Positions 34,257 to 42,938 of a stretch of DNA of 64,000 nt are shown in pieces. Source of the DNA: Lachnospiraceae bacterium (GTDB lineage: Bacteria > Bacillota > Clostridia > Lachnospirales > Lachnospiraceae); the NCBI GenBank assembly GCA_910575565.1, contig CAJTFL010000018.1, positions 23,089 to 87,088 on the forward strand. The letters are read 5' to 3'. The translations under genes were made by a program, and so were the position numbers. The number at the start of each line of letters is the position of its first letter. Position 1 is the first letter of the stretch. Under the pieces are notes generated by a model, which saw only the letters and a program-made list of their open reading frames with translations, was not told where the DNA came from and searched no databases.

Positions 34257-34377
34257 TGCGAGCGATATAGTATATCTTTTCCAATCAAGGTTGAGCATTA
34301 CGATATTTCCAGATGGATGCGGCGAAAATCATTACATCAGGATATTACTACATTATTAAAGAAAGGCGGATGGCATC

Positions 34378-36519
34378 ATGGGTAAATCATTAACGAAAAA
34401 AGAAACGGCGGCAGAGGCAAAGGCGGATGGGCTGGTAAAGCCTGAGGCAGCGAAGGTGGAAGCGGAAGCAAAGGCGGAGCCAGAAGCAAAGCCTGAGGCA
34501 GCGAAGGTGGAAGCGGAAGCAAAGGCGGAGCCAGAAGCAAAGCCCGGGGCAGCGAAGGTGGAAGCAAAAGCAAAGCCGGAGCCAGAAGCAAAGCCCAGTG
34601 CAGCGAAGGTGGAAGCGAAAGCAAAGCCGGAGCCAGAAGCAAAGCCCGGGGCAGCAAAGGCAGAAGGCAAAAAGCAGGGAGACGACATGGAGCTTTACAT
34701 GGAGCGGCTTAACCGCCACGTGGATGAGCTAAGGTGGCTTTACATGGAATTGTATGATAACGGTTCCATGTTTGCGGAACTTTGCGAAAATATGCGCAGC
34801 TTTTACCGTGCCAGGAATGAGGAGCTTAAGGCGTTAGACAGAAGCCGGGAGCAGGAGCCGGGCTGGTACAAGAAAAATGATATGCTGGGGATGATGTTCT
34901 ATATTGACAACTTTGCCGGGAACATGAAAGGCGTGGAGGAAAAGCTGGATTACTTGGAAAGGTGCAATGTGAACTATATCCATTTAATGCCCTTTTTAGA
35001 GACGCCTAAAGGCCGTTCTGACGGCGGGTATGCGGTTTCTGATTTCCGCAGGGTGCAGGAAAACTTAGGCTCCATGGAGGATCTGGAAAGCCTTACCGCA
35101 GCCTGCCATAAAAGCAAAATCAATGTGTGCATGGATTTCGTGATGAACCATACTTCGGAGGATCATGAGTGGGCCAGGCGCGCCCGCCAGGGGGAAGGGG
35201 AGTACATGAGCCGGTACTTCTTCTTTGACAATTACGATATCCCGGCTCAGTATGAGCGGACGGTTCCCCAGGTATTCCCCACCACGGCTCCCGGGAATTT
35301 TACCTGGCTCCCGGAGGTCGGCTACCATGTTCTGACCACGTTTTATCCGTACCAGTGGGATTTGAACTATAAGAACCCCAGGGTGTTTAACGAGATGATG
35401 TATAATTTCCTTTTCCTGGCAAACCGGGGGATTGACATTATCCGGATTGACGCGGTTCCCTACATCTGGAAGGAGTTAAATACCCAGTGCCGGAACCTGC
35501 CCCAGGTGCACACCATTGTGCGGATGATGCGGATGATCGGCGAGATTGTCTGCCCGGGGATTTTGCTTTTAGGCGAAGTGGTGATGGAGCCGGAGAAGGT
35601 GGTTCCCTACTTTGGGACGGTGGAGAAGCCGGAATGCCATATGCTTTACAATGTAACCACCATGGCGACTACCTGGCATACGGTGGCTACCAGGGACGTG
35701 GGCCTTTTGAAGCGGCAGTTAGATATCGTTAACGGCCTGCCGAAGGATTACCTGTTCTTAAATTACCTGCGCTGCCATGACGATATCGGCTGGGGATTGG
35801 ATTACGCCACCTTAAGGACTCAGGGGATTGAGGAACGTCCTCACAAGCAGTACTTAAATGATTATTTCCAAGGCTACGTGGACGGAAGCACCAGCCGGGG
35901 AGAGCTTTACAATGCGGATCCGGTTACAGGGGACGCCAGGTTCTGCGGGACGACCGCTTCCATGTGCGGCATTGAGAAGGCTGGCTTTGAGCAGAACGAG
36001 GAGGATATGGAGCGGGCGATCCGCAGGGACGTAATGCTCCACGCCTATATGTTCATCCAGTCCGGGATACCGGTGCTGTACAGCGGGGACGAGATTGGCC
36101 AGGTAAACGACTATACGTATAAGGAGGATCCGGATAAGGCTCCCGATTCCCGCTATATCCACAGAGGGAAGATGAACTGGGAGTTGGCGGGGCGGATCGG
36201 CGACGAGTCCACGGTGGAAGGCCGGATGTTCAGGCAGCTGGATCAGTTGGAGCGGATCCGGAAGCGGGAAAAGGTATTTATGTCCGATGCGGATACCTGG
36301 ACCATTGAAACCTGGGATCCCGGCGTGCTGTCCATCGGCCGGTATTATCAGGGAGAAAAGCTGGTAGGCATCTTTAATTTCTGCGAGCACGACCGGACGG
36401 CCTGGATTAATGAGGAGGACGGGGAGTATGAGGATTTGATCACCGGGAAGAAGATGGAAGCCAGGGGCGTGGATGTTCCGGCTTACGGCTTTTACTATTT
36501 GAAGCGGTGTGAGAAATAG
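34378..36519 (+). CDS. GH13 amylosucrase-like enzyme with repeat-rich N-terminal tail
   Basis: The protein has 713 residues. Residues about 105-713 follow the amylosucrase plan: YIHLMPFLETPKGRSDGGYAV, NVCMDFVMNHTSEDHEWA, FTWLPEVGYHVLTTFYPYQW, then IDIIRIDAVPYIWKELN with the nucleophile Asp and LLLGEVVMEPEK with the acid Glu. LRCHDDIGW carries the third carboxylate. Amylosucrases build glucan from sucrose; related sucrose hydrolases and phosphorylases are possible. Residues 21-100 are Lys/Ala/Glu/Pro repeats with no signal peptide, so the enzyme is cytosolic. AAAGGCGG sits eight bases before ATG. A cre-like site and LacI gene upstream suggest sugar control. Confidence 0.88.
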   Translation: MGKSLTKKETAAEAKADGLVKPEAAKVEAEAKAEPEAKPEAAKVEAEAKAEPEAKPGAAKVEAKAKPEPEAKPSAAKVEAKAKPEPEAKPGAAKAEGKKQGDDMELYMERLNRHVDELRWLYMELYDNGSMFAELCENMRSFYRARNEELKALDRSREQEPGWYKKNDMLGMMFYIDNFAGNMKGVEEKLDYLERCNVNYIHLMPFLETPKGRSDGGYAVSDFRRVQENLGSMEDLESLTAACHKSKINVCMDFVMNHTSEDHEWARRARQGEGEYMSRYFFFDNYDIPAQYERTVPQVFPTTAPGNFTWLPEVGYHVLTTFYPYQWDLNYKNPRVFNEMMYNFLFLANRGIDIIRIDAVPYIWKELNTQCRNLPQVHTIVRMMRMIGEIVCPGILLLGEVVMEPEKVVPYFGTVEKPECHMLYNVTTMATTWHTVATRDVGLLKRQLDIVNGLPKDYLFLNYLRCHDDIGWGLDYATLRTQGIEERPHKQYLNDYFQGYVDGSTSRGELYNADPVTGDARFCGTTASMCGIEKAGFEQNEEDMERAIRRDVMLHAYMFIQSGIPVLYSGDEIGQVNDYTYKEDPDKAPDSRYIHRGKMNWELAGRIGDESTVEGRMFRQLDQLERIRKREKVFMSDADTWTIETWDPGVLSIGRYYQGEKLVGIFNFCEHDRTAWINEEDGEYEDLITGKKMEARGVDVPAYGFYYLKRCEK
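34438..34641 (+). repeat. Four tandem 51-base units in the amylosucrase-like gene
   Basis: Each unit encodes 17 residues (KPEAAKVEAEAKAEPEA and variants); a partial fifth follows. All are in frame. The encoded tail is charged and probably disordered or helical. Confidence 0.9.
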
Positions 36520-36537
36520 GAAAGAAAATAACTTAAT

Positions 36538-36703
36538 CTAGTACTGCGTTGCGTAAATTCCAGTGAATATGCACCCGCTGTCTACGTCATCTGTAAATCC
36601 CACGAAACTCGACGTAGCACCACTACGCCTTCGTTTCGCGGGATTCACATCTAACGCAGACATCAGACGCCTATTCACCGTTATTTACGCAACGCAGTAC
36701 TAG
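36538..36703. mobile_element. 166-bp MITE-like element, copy 1
   Basis: Perfect 21-base terminal inverted repeats begin CTAGTACTGCGTTGCG and end CGCAACGCAGTACTAG. The inside is non-coding. A second copy of identical length at 58675-58840 differs at only three positions noted, all in the right end. The motif GTGTATTTTTCAAACACGC directly follows this copy and recurs beside a decayed third end at 39612-39653. The size, termini and copy number fit a non-autonomous transposable element; no transposase is in the window. Confidence 0.8.
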
Positions 36704-36950
36704 TGTATTTTTCAAACACGCTCTAGAAAGGGCAGGGCTGCCGCAAAATTTTTCGTAACAGTTCAGACGGCGGGGAATTTGACATGAATTTGGAACGTCA
36801 AGCTTGCTTGTAAGTCAAAATTCATGTCAAATTCCATATCAGATGAACATCCAATGATTCTTGGCCGTGGCAAACGGACAAGAAGATGTCCCGTCTGCAC
36901 TGTTACAATTTTCCTTTGCAGCAGCCCTGCCTAAAAGCGGAAAAGAAGTA

Positions 36951-37045
36951 AGAAGGAAGCAGAAGAAAGCGAGAAGGAAGCAGAAGAAAGCGAGAAGGAA
37001 GCAGAAGAAAGCGAGAAGGAAGCAGAAGAAAGCGAGAAGGAAGCA
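36951..37045 (+). repeat. Four perfect 21-base purine-rich tandem units
   Basis: Unit AGAAGGAAGCAGAAGAAAGC+G repeated four times without change (36951-37034), then a partial unit. It sits 40-130 bases before the phosphatase start. Confidence 0.9.
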
Positions 37046-37085
37046 AGAAGGAAATAGAAAAAGACGGACAGGAAGATGGAGGAAG

Positions 37086-37916
37086 ATGGGAAAAAAGCTG
37101 ATTTTTTTGGACATTGACGGTACATTGACGGAGCCGGGCAGCAACAGGCCGCCGGAATCTGCCCTGGAGGCGGTTAAACGGGCAAGGGAGAAAGGGCACA
37201 AGGTGTTTTTGTGCTCCGGAAGGAACTACGGGATGCTGTCCCCGGTGCTGGCCTTTGGCTTTGACGGGGCGGTGGCAAGCTCTGGCGGCCATATCCGGTG
37301 CGGCGGACAGGTGATCTATGACTGCCCGATGACGGAAAGGCAGAGAAGGCAGGCGCTGGATCTGCTTAAGGAAAACGGGATATTCCGCACGGTTGAGTGT
37401 CTGGACTGTTCCTACACAGATGAAGGCTTTAAGGAGTTTCTGCGGCAGAATGCGGGGCAAGGGGGAAACAGCGAGCTGCTTCGGTGGCGGGAACAGATTG
37501 AATCTTCCTTAGGCATCCGTCCCATGAGGGAGTACCAGGGGCAGCCGGTTTATAAAATCGTGATGATGAGCCGGGATTTGGGGCAGTTTGCGGAACCGAA
37601 GCGGGTATTAGGGGAAGAATTTGCCTTCTGCATCCAGGAAGCGGATTCCTTTGGGATCATTAACGGGGAGCTGGTAAACCGGCAGTTTGACAAGGGCAAA
37701 GGGGTGGAAGCCGTCTGCCGCCATTTGGGGGTATCGGTAAAGGATACCATTGCCTTTGGGGACAGCATGAATGATTTGGAGATGCTTGAGGCTGCGGCTT
37801 TTGGGGTCTGCATGGAAAACGGAAGTCAGGCATTAAAGGAAACTGCCGACTGGGTTTGCCCGGGGGTGAGTGAGGATGGCTTGTATTTGGGATTCCAGAA
37901 ATTGGGGGTGTTGTGA
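37086..37916 (+). CDS. Cof-type HAD hydrolase (sugar-phosphate phosphatase-like)
   Basis: About 276 residues. Motif I KKLIFLDIDGTLT with both nucleophilic Asp residues, motif II around VFLCSGRNYG, and motif IV in DTIAFGDSMNDLEMLEAA. A Cof-type cap lies between about residues 85 and 185. The open frame extends to 36861 through the tandem repeat, but ATG 37086 opens the HAD fold correctly. Substrates of such enzymes are usually sugar phosphates; the exact one cannot be read. It could serve the sugar genes nearby. Confidence 0.87.
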   Translation: MGKKLIFLDIDGTLTEPGSNRPPESALEAVKRAREKGHKVFLCSGRNYGMLSPVLAFGFDGAVASSGGHIRCGGQVIYDCPMTERQRRQALDLLKENGIFRTVECLDCSYTDEGFKEFLRQNAGQGGNSELLRWREQIESSLGIRPMREYQGQPVYKIVMMSRDLGQFAEPKRVLGEEFAFCIQEADSFGIINGELVNRQFDKGKGVEAVCRHLGVSVKDTIAFGDSMNDLEMLEAAAFGVCMENGSQALKETADWVCPGVSEDGLYLGFQKLGVL

Positions 37917-37995
37917 AAAGAACGGGGGGATTGTGAAAAAACAGGGAGGAGTTGGAATAAATTGGGAGATATAAGGAATTTTTTTTGAATCAATA

Positions 37996-38009
37996 TGAGA
38001 ACGTTCTCG
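37996..38009. promoter_or_regulatory. LacI-type palindromic operator 1
   Basis: TGAGAACGTTCTCG contains the perfect palindrome GAGAACGTTCTC with central CG, as LacI-family proteins prefer. An identical site starts exactly 100 bases downstream. Confidence 0.65.
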
Positions 38010-38054
38010 GTATTGTGCACAAAATCAAGAGAATATGTTTGGGTATAATGCCAA

Positions 38055-38083
38055 TTTACTTCAAAATATATAAAGAGTATAAT
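38055..38083 (+). promoter_or_regulatory. Promoter between two LacI-type operators
   Basis: TTTACT (38055-38060) and TATAAT (38078-38083) with a 17-base spacer. The second operator begins 13 bases after the -10 box, over the expected start site. Confidence 0.6.
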
Positions 38084-38095
38084 AAAACCATCGTG

Positions 38096-38109
38096 TGAGA
38101 ACGTTCTCG
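38096..38109. promoter_or_regulatory. LacI-type palindromic operator 2
   Basis: A second TGAGAACGTTCTCG, located so that a bound repressor would cover the transcription start. The 100-base spacing from operator 1 would allow looping. Confidence 0.65.
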
Positions 38110-38125
38110 TAAAGTGAAGGGAGGA

Positions 38126-38209
38126 ATGGAGGTATTGCTCCGTGTAGGGATTGACATGGTAAACATGAATGGCGACGGGTTTGAGCTGTTTGTGGCCATA
38201 GGGGAGTAA
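38126..38209 (+). CDS. 27-residue reading frame under the dual-operator promoter
   Basis: ATG 38126 follows GGGAGG and encodes 27 residues, including VGIDMVNMNGDGFELF. The frame ends at TAA 38207-38209, and a hairpin follows at 38241-38283. It could be a small peptide, or the stump of a sugar-operon gene whose body was deleted while its control region stayed. No family recognised. Confidence 0.3.
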   Translation: MEVLLRVGIDMVNMNGDGFELFVAIGE

Positions 38210-38240
38210 ATGGAATATAGATAAGATTGATAAAAAGAGA

Positions 38241-38283
38241 AAATAACCTGGAAGACGTGGGGAGCGCGCCTTTCAGGTTATTT
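38241..38283. terminator. Bidirectional terminator
   Basis: AAATAACCTGGAA pairs with TTTCAGGTTATTT. Read on the minus strand, the stem is followed by a T-rich run (TCTCTTTTTATC), so it best serves the wall-binding gene at 38311. On the plus strand it ends the short transcript. Confidence 0.7.
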
Positions 38284-38310
38284 GTGCGTCTGGCAGGGAT
38301 GTCCTAATCC

Positions 38311-39573
38311 CTAATACAGCCTTACCCCGTCTGCGTTAACGTAGTGGCCGTCAGGGGTAAACTGTCCGGCCAACATGGCGCCGGTGGCGGGATCTAGGTA
38401 GTACCAGCCGCCGCCAACAAGGATCCATCCGGTCATCATCTGCCCGGTATTTGACAGATAGTACCAGGAGGGGCCGATTTTCTGCCAGCCGGTAGCCATG
38501 GAGCCGTCCTCTAGGCTGTAGTACCATGCGTTATCTGCCTGGATCCAGCCGGTTTGCAAATAGCCCTGCCGGTTAAAGTAGTACCATTTTCCCTCAATCA
38601 TCTGCCAGGAGTTAAAGGGCCAGCCGCCGTTATGGTAGCGATACCATACTCCGCTGGAGTCCCGGATCCACTGCCCGGCGGAATTTGCCCTGGGGTTCCC
38701 CTCATATCCGGAAGCGTCATCGTATCCCGGTCCGTCATAGCCATCCCTGCCGCTTCCGTATTTTTCATCCCAGGCTCCCGGGTAGGGCTCAGAGCCGTCG
38801 TACCCCGGACCTCCGCGCTGGGTGCGGCTGTCGTCGGAGGAAAAATCATCATCCCGGTTGTCGGCGGCTTCGTCCTTGTCCACATACAGCCGGTCGGAGT
38901 GGTCAGACCAAAGCTGGCTGGCATCGTAGCCCGGGTCATAAGGGCGGACGCGGAAGGTGTAGTAGCCCTGGCTGGTCATATAGCTGGTGAAATCGTACTC
39001 GTTTAAGTCGGTTTTTTTCGTGGTGACGATGGAGCTTTTAGAGCCGCTGCCGTTCCAGCGGTATAAGCGGACTTCGCAGCGCTCCGTGCCGTAGGCATCG
39101 TCCCAGACGGCGGTGTAGCCGTCCCAGGAAAGGCTGTAGCTGTCCCGGGAGCCTTCCCAGTCCCCGGATACCCGTTCCAGGTAAAGGTCCAGCTCCATAT
39201 AGGAGCCGCCGTCCATAATGGATGCCGAGGCAAATTCGGCCTCATAGCCGTCCAGGGAGAAATAGCGCTTGGAAGTGTGGGTGAAGCGGTAGGATTCGTC
39301 CGCATACAGCTCCACCCGGACTTTCGGGCGTTCGTTCCTCTGCCAGAAATCATGGTCGTTAAGGAAATAGGCGGAATCCACGTAGTACCAGGGATCCTGG
39401 GCGGCGACGGTGACTTCCCCGATGGGGGCTCCGGCGGTGAGATCGCCTGCATCTTCCACGGTTAAGTATACCGTATCGATAGCTTCGGCGGCCCAGGAAG
39501 GGTGAGAAGCCGAAAAACCGGCCAGGATCAGGCTTAAGAGGGCGGCAGGCAGAAGGCGGCGCTTGTTCATCAT
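38311..39573 (-). CDS. Secreted protein with C-terminal cell-wall-binding repeats
   Basis: The 420-residue protein has a signal peptide (LLPAALLSLILAGFSAS, cleavage near SWA-AE). An N-terminal beta-rich region (30-215) contains a duplicated-looking strand pattern (YRFTHTSKRYFSLDGYEAEF). A Gly/Asp/Tyr-rich linker covers about 235-300, and about five choline-binding-type repeats fill the C-terminus (WYYFNRQGYLQTGWIQADNA, WYYSLEDGSMATGWQ). The repeats should hold it to teichoic or other wall polymers. The N-terminal function is unknown. It lies beside, and is read in the same direction as, the subtilase gene upstream. Confidence 0.82.
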   Translation of the reverse strand: MMNKRRLLPAALLSLILAGFSASHPSWAAEAIDTVYLTVEDAGDLTAGAPIGEVTVAAQDPWYYVDSAYFLNDHDFWQRNERPKVRVELYADESYRFTHTSKRYFSLDGYEAEFASASIMDGGSYMELDLYLERVSGDWEGSRDSYSLSWDGYTAVWDDAYGTERCEVRLYRWNGSGSKSSIVTTKKTDLNEYDFTSYMTSQGYYTFRVRPYDPGYDASQLWSDHSDRLYVDKDEAADNRDDDFSSDDSRTQRGGPGYDGSEPYPGAWDEKYGSGRDGYDGPGYDDASGYEGNPRANSAGQWIRDSSGVWYRYHNGGWPFNSWQMIEGKWYYFNRQGYLQTGWIQADNAWYYSLEDGSMATGWQKIGPSWYYLSNTGQMMTGWILVGGGWYYLDPATGAMLAGQFTPDGHYVNADGVRLY

Positions 39574-39611
39574 TGATTTCTATTCCTTTCATTTTCAAAT
39601 ATACTCTCGCT

Positions 39612-39653
39612 GGAATTTATGCAATGCAGTGCCAGAGTGTTTTTCAAACACGC
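39612..39653. repeat. Decayed end of the 166-bp element
   Basis: AATTTATGCAATGCAGTGCC then AGAGTGTTTTTCAAACACGC resembles the right end of the element at 36538-36703 together with its flank. The rest of the element is absent. Confidence 0.5.
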
Positions 39654-39673
39654 GATAGGATCGCAGCTTTTGA

Positions 39674-40975
39674 CTAAAGGCCGTAGTTTAAGGCGGCGTA
39701 GGCGTCCAGCATCCCCCCGGATACGGTTTTTCCCTGAAGGCTTTCCATGGGCTTTGCCGAGGATAAAAGGGCGTTTTTTACCCCTTCAAGGGTTAGATCC
39801 TGGCGGCAGGAATAGACCATGGCGGCCGTGCCCGTGACCATGGGGGCGGCCATGGAGGTTCCGCTCATAAAGGCGTAGCTGCCGCCCGGCGCCGTGCTTA
39901 GGATGTAGGAGCCGGGGGCGGCCAGATCCACGGAGGCTGCCCCGAAGTTTGAGCTTGCGGCCAGGCTTCCGTCGAAAAGGAGGCTGGCTACAGAGATTAC
40001 GTTGTCATAGGGCAGGGAGGCCGGGTAGATGGGGGTAAGGTCGGTATCGTACCCTTCGCCCTTGTCCGTCCCGTTGCCGCAGGCGATGACAAACAGCATA
40101 TGGGAATCCCGGATGGCCTGATCCAGCTCTTCGCTGAAGGCTGCCGTGCCCAGGCTTAAGTTGCAGATGGAAGCGCCGTGGGCTTCGGCGTACTGGATGG
40201 CCTGGACGATGGAGCCTGGCGAGCCGACGCCCAAAGGCCCTCCAAGGGCTTTTAAGCACATTAGCTTTACGTATTCATTGTCCGTTATTCCGGCTATCCC
40301 GCCTGTGCCCCTGGCGGCGGCGATGGTTCCGGCGGTGTGGGTTCCGTGGCTGTCCTCCGTGCCGCTGTAAAGGGTGGGGCTTCCTGTGAGGAAGTTCCAG
40401 CCGTGGATATCGTCAATGTATCCGTTTCCGTCGTTGTCGATCCCGTCGCCGGGGATTTCCCCCGGGTTCGTCCACATGGCGTTTAAAAGCTCCGGGTGGG
40501 TATAGTCAATACCCGTGTCGATCACGGCGACGATAACCTGGCGCTTCGTCTCGGAAGGCTGGGCGTCACACTGCTTCCAGGCGGGGAGGATGTTGATGTC
40601 CACCCCGGGCACGGCATTGATCACGGTGGACTGATGCTCCAGCATGCCCGGCTCCAGATCCGGCAGGGAGATGGAGGAGGAGCGGCCTTTCCGCGCCCCG
40701 TACACCGAGTCCAGGGAGCGGAAGGTGGTGGTCATCTGGACAAGCTGGAATTCGCCGTCGTTTTTCAGCCCCCACTGGTAGGTGGCATAGCGGTCGTTTA
40801 AGGACAAATTCTGCAGCCCGGGGCCGATGGTAAAGGGGGTCAGCGCGTAAGAGGAAGGGGAGAAGGCCGTATAGGCGGGCCTTTCCCCGGCCGTCAGGGC
40901 GGCAGGGAAAGCGGCAGACAAGAAAAGGGCGGTTAAAGTGATTTTTGCTATGGTTTTACAGGAATAAAAAGTCAT
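39674..40975 (-). CDS. Secreted subtilisin-like serine protease (S8)
   Basis: The 433-residue protein has an N-terminal signal region (TIAKITLTALFLSAAFPAAL) and all catalytic blocks: Asp in VAVIDTGIDYTHPE, His in EDSHGTHTAGTIAA, the oxyanion Asn in FVIACGNGTD and Ser in MSGTSMAAPMVTG. The stretch GDGIDNDGNGYIDDIHGWNF is a calcium-binding type insertion seen in many bacterial subtilases. It likely processes surface proteins or dietary/host protein. It may be co-transcribed with the wall-binding gene at 38311 (about 100 bases between them). Confidence 0.92.
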   Translation of the reverse strand: MTFYSCKTIAKITLTALFLSAAFPAALTAGERPAYTAFSPSSYALTPFTIGPGLQNLSLNDRYATYQWGLKNDGEFQLVQMTTTFRSLDSVYGARKGRSSSISLPDLEPGMLEHQSTVINAVPGVDINILPAWKQCDAQPSETKRQVIVAVIDTGIDYTHPELLNAMWTNPGEIPGDGIDNDGNGYIDDIHGWNFLTGSPTLYSGTEDSHGTHTAGTIAAARGTGGIAGITDNEYVKLMCLKALGGPLGVGSPGSIVQAIQYAEAHGASICNLSLGTAAFSEELDQAIRDSHMLFVIACGNGTDKGEGYDTDLTPIYPASLPYDNVISVASLLFDGSLAASSNFGAASVDLAAPGSYILSTAPGGSYAFMSGTSMAAPMVTGTAAMVYSCRQDLTLEGVKNALLSSAKPMESLQGKTVSGGMLDAYAALNYGL

Positions 40976-41157
40976 TTATCGATAATCTCCTAATAAATTT
41001 ACTATCAGTATACCATGTCCGGAGGGTGCAAAGATGAAGTTTATGTGAAGAATTTCTTACGATGCTGTCCGGCTGTGCCGCCGGGCGAATATCCAGGAAG
41101 CGTCAGCGTGCCGGATTAAAGGGAATATGCCGTCATCCAACAGGAGATACAAAATTA

Positions 41158-41213
41158 GGAAAAAATTTTTTTGGATATTTATTGTTGAAAAAAGTTTTTA
41201 CTTGTGCTATATT
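41158..41213 (+). promoter_or_regulatory. nanE promoter with A-run/T-run site
   Basis: TTGAAA (41185-41190) and TATATT (41208-41213) are 17 bases apart. GGAAAAAATTTTTTTGG lies just upstream at 41158-41174. A similar A6T7 block precedes the promoters at 45912 and 54710, so it may be the operator of the local RpiR regulator or an UP element. Confidence 0.65.
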
Positions 41214-41275
41214 AAAGATAACAGGCATAAGTTGCCGTGAGGTTTTGTGCAAAATGTAAAAGGAGGGACTTTTTT

Positions 41276-41992
41276 GTGAACAAACAGGAATTTTTTCATC
41301 GGATCAAGGGGCAGGTTATCGTCTCATGCCAGGCGCTGCCGGGAGAGCCGTTGTATGTGGAAGAGAAGTCGATTATGTACCTGATGGCAAGGGCAGGCAA
41401 AATGGCGGGGGCGCCGGCGATCCGTACCAGCAGCATCCGTGACGTGGTGGCGATTAAGGAGGAAACGGGCCTGCCGGTGATTGGTCTGGTGAAAGTTCAG
41501 TATCCTGGATTTGAGAGCTACATTACCCCTACCATGAAAGAAGTGGACGAGCTGGCAAAGGCTGGCAGCGATGTGATTGCCTTAGACTGTACCTTGCGGA
41601 AAAGGGGAGACGGTAAAACCGTCAACGAATTTGTGGCGGAGGTTCGCGAAAAGTATCCGGATGCCATCCTGATGGCGGACATTTCTACATATGATGAAGG
41701 GGTAAATGCCTGGAAGCTTGGGATGGACATTGTGGGAACCACCATGAGCGGCTACACGAAGTATTCCCCCCAGATTGACGGGCCGGACTATGAGCTGGTG
41801 CGCCGCCTGTCGGAAACGGTGGATATCCCGGTGATCGGGGAAGGCAAGATCCATTACCCGGATCAGGCGGTTAAGGTGCTTGAGGCCGGAGCCCATGCCA
41901 TTGTGGTGGGAGGGGCGATAACCAGGCCCTTAGAAATTGCGAACCGGTTTATGAATGCGGTGAAGGCCAGCCAGGCAGGAGGAAAGCAGTGA
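41276..41992 (+). CDS. nanE: N-acetylmannosamine-6-phosphate 2-epimerase
   Basis: About 238 residues, TIM-barrel. Family motifs: GQVIVSCQALPGEPLY, GLVKVQYPGFESYITPTMKEV, DVIALDCTLRKRGDG, LMADISTYDEG and VIGEGKIHYPDQA. It converts ManNAc-6-P to GlcNAc-6-P in sialic-acid breakdown. GTG 41276 has AAGGAGGG nine bases upstream and is preferred to the upstream in-frame ATG at 41237. The stop overlaps nanK by four bases (GTGA). Confidence 0.93.
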   Translation: MNKQEFFHRIKGQVIVSCQALPGEPLYVEEKSIMYLMARAGKMAGAPAIRTSSIRDVVAIKEETGLPVIGLVKVQYPGFESYITPTMKEVDELAKAGSDVIALDCTLRKRGDGKTVNEFVAEVREKYPDAILMADISTYDEGVNAWKLGMDIVGTTMSGYTKYSPQIDGPDYELVRRLSETVDIPVIGEGKIHYPDQAVKVLEAGAHAIVVGGAITRPLEIANRFMNAVKASQAGGKQ

Positions 41993-42903
41993 GGATTGCG
42001 GCGTTAGATATCGGCGGGACATCCATCAAGTCCGGCATATGGACAGGGAGCCTTTTGGCGGATCTTAAGGAGCAGGATACGGGGGCGAAGCTTGGCGGGG
42101 ATCATGTGATGGAGCAGGTTAAGGCGATCTTAAAAAGCTGCGGCAGCTTTGACGCCATTGGGATCAGCACGGCAGGCCAGGTGGATCCGGAGAAAGGCCA
42201 GATTAAGTATGCCAATGAGAATATCCCCGGCTATACCGGCATGAAAGTTAAGGAAATCCTGGAAGATGAATTTTCAGTTCCCGCAGCCGTGGAGAACGAC
42301 GTGAATGCCGCCGCCCTGGGAGAAGGGCGGTTTGGAGCCGGGCAGGACATGGAAGACTTTCTTTGCATAACCTACGGAACCGGCGTGGGCGGCGCGGCAG
42401 TGATAGGCCGGAAGCTGTACCACGGCAGCGGTTTTTCCGCAGGGGAATTCGGCGGAATCTTAATCCATCCGGAGGACAGGCGGGAAGGAGAGCCCTTTAG
42501 CGGCTGTTATGAAAAGTATGCGTCGGCCACCGCCTTGGTTGCCCGGGCAAAGAAACTGGATCCTAAGCTGGACAATGGCCGGAAGATATTCGCCCGGATA
42601 GAGGAGCGCCAGGTAAAGGCGGTGGTGGACGGCTGGATTGATGAGATCGTTTATGGACTGATATCCCTGATCCATATCTTTAACCCTTCCTGCATCGTTT
42701 TAGGGGGAGGCGTGATGGCCCAAGACTATATTTTAGGGCAGGTAAGGGAGAAGGCCTTAAGGCAGGTGATGTCCAGCTTCCGGCAGATGGAGATCCGGAA
42801 AGCCAGGCTGGGGAACCAGGCAGGGCTTTTGGGGGCGGCCAGCTTAGCTGAGGAAGCGCTAAAGGGCAGCCAGCCGGGCTTGGGAGGCGCTAAAGGGCAG
42901 TAA
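41989..42903 (+). CDS. nanK: ROK-family N-acetylmannosamine kinase
   Basis: The 304-residue sugar kinase has ALDIGGTSIKSG (phosphate 1), ENDVNAAALGEGRFG with the catalytic Asp, and TYGTGVGGAAVIG. The usual ROK zinc motif is reduced to a single Cys in SGCYEKYAS, so it probably binds no zinc, as in some Gram-positive NanK proteins. It starts at GTG within the nanE stop. It phosphorylates ManNAc released by the NanA-type lyase. Confidence 0.88.
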   Translation: MRIAALDIGGTSIKSGIWTGSLLADLKEQDTGAKLGGDHVMEQVKAILKSCGSFDAIGISTAGQVDPEKGQIKYANENIPGYTGMKVKEILEDEFSVPAAVENDVNAAALGEGRFGAGQDMEDFLCITYGTGVGGAAVIGRKLYHGSGFSAGEFGGILIHPEDRREGEPFSGCYEKYASATALVARAKKLDPKLDNGRKIFARIEERQVKAVVDGWIDEIVYGLISLIHIFNPSCIVLGGGVMAQDYILGQVREKALRQVMSSFRQMEIRKARLGNQAGLLGAASLAEEALKGSQPGLGGAKGQ

Positions 42904-42938
42904 ACAAAAATGGCAGATTGAGGTAAGGAGGGATAAGC

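Larger units (their letters stand above)
36520..37085. other. Gap between the amylosucrase-like and phosphatase genes
   Basis: The gap holds a 166-bp inverted-repeat element (36538-36703), an imperfect repeat of the phrase TTGACATGAATTT around 36779-36835, and a 21-base tandem array (36951-37045). A frame runs through the array in phase with the phosphatase gene, giving a Lys/Arg-rich peptide, but no ribosome site supports translation of it. Confidence 0.55.

Noticed and set aside
34356..34719. Antisense reading frames opposite the amylosucrase-like N-terminus
   Set aside because: They mirror the 51-base tandem repeat in three frames, have no ribosome site and oppose a well-supported gene.
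37996..38109. SOS/LexA boxes
   Set aside because: GAGAACGTTCTC has a palindromic CG centre as LacI-family sites do, and lacks the spaced CGAAC-N4-GTTCG form of Firmicute LexA boxes. No SOS gene is adjacent.
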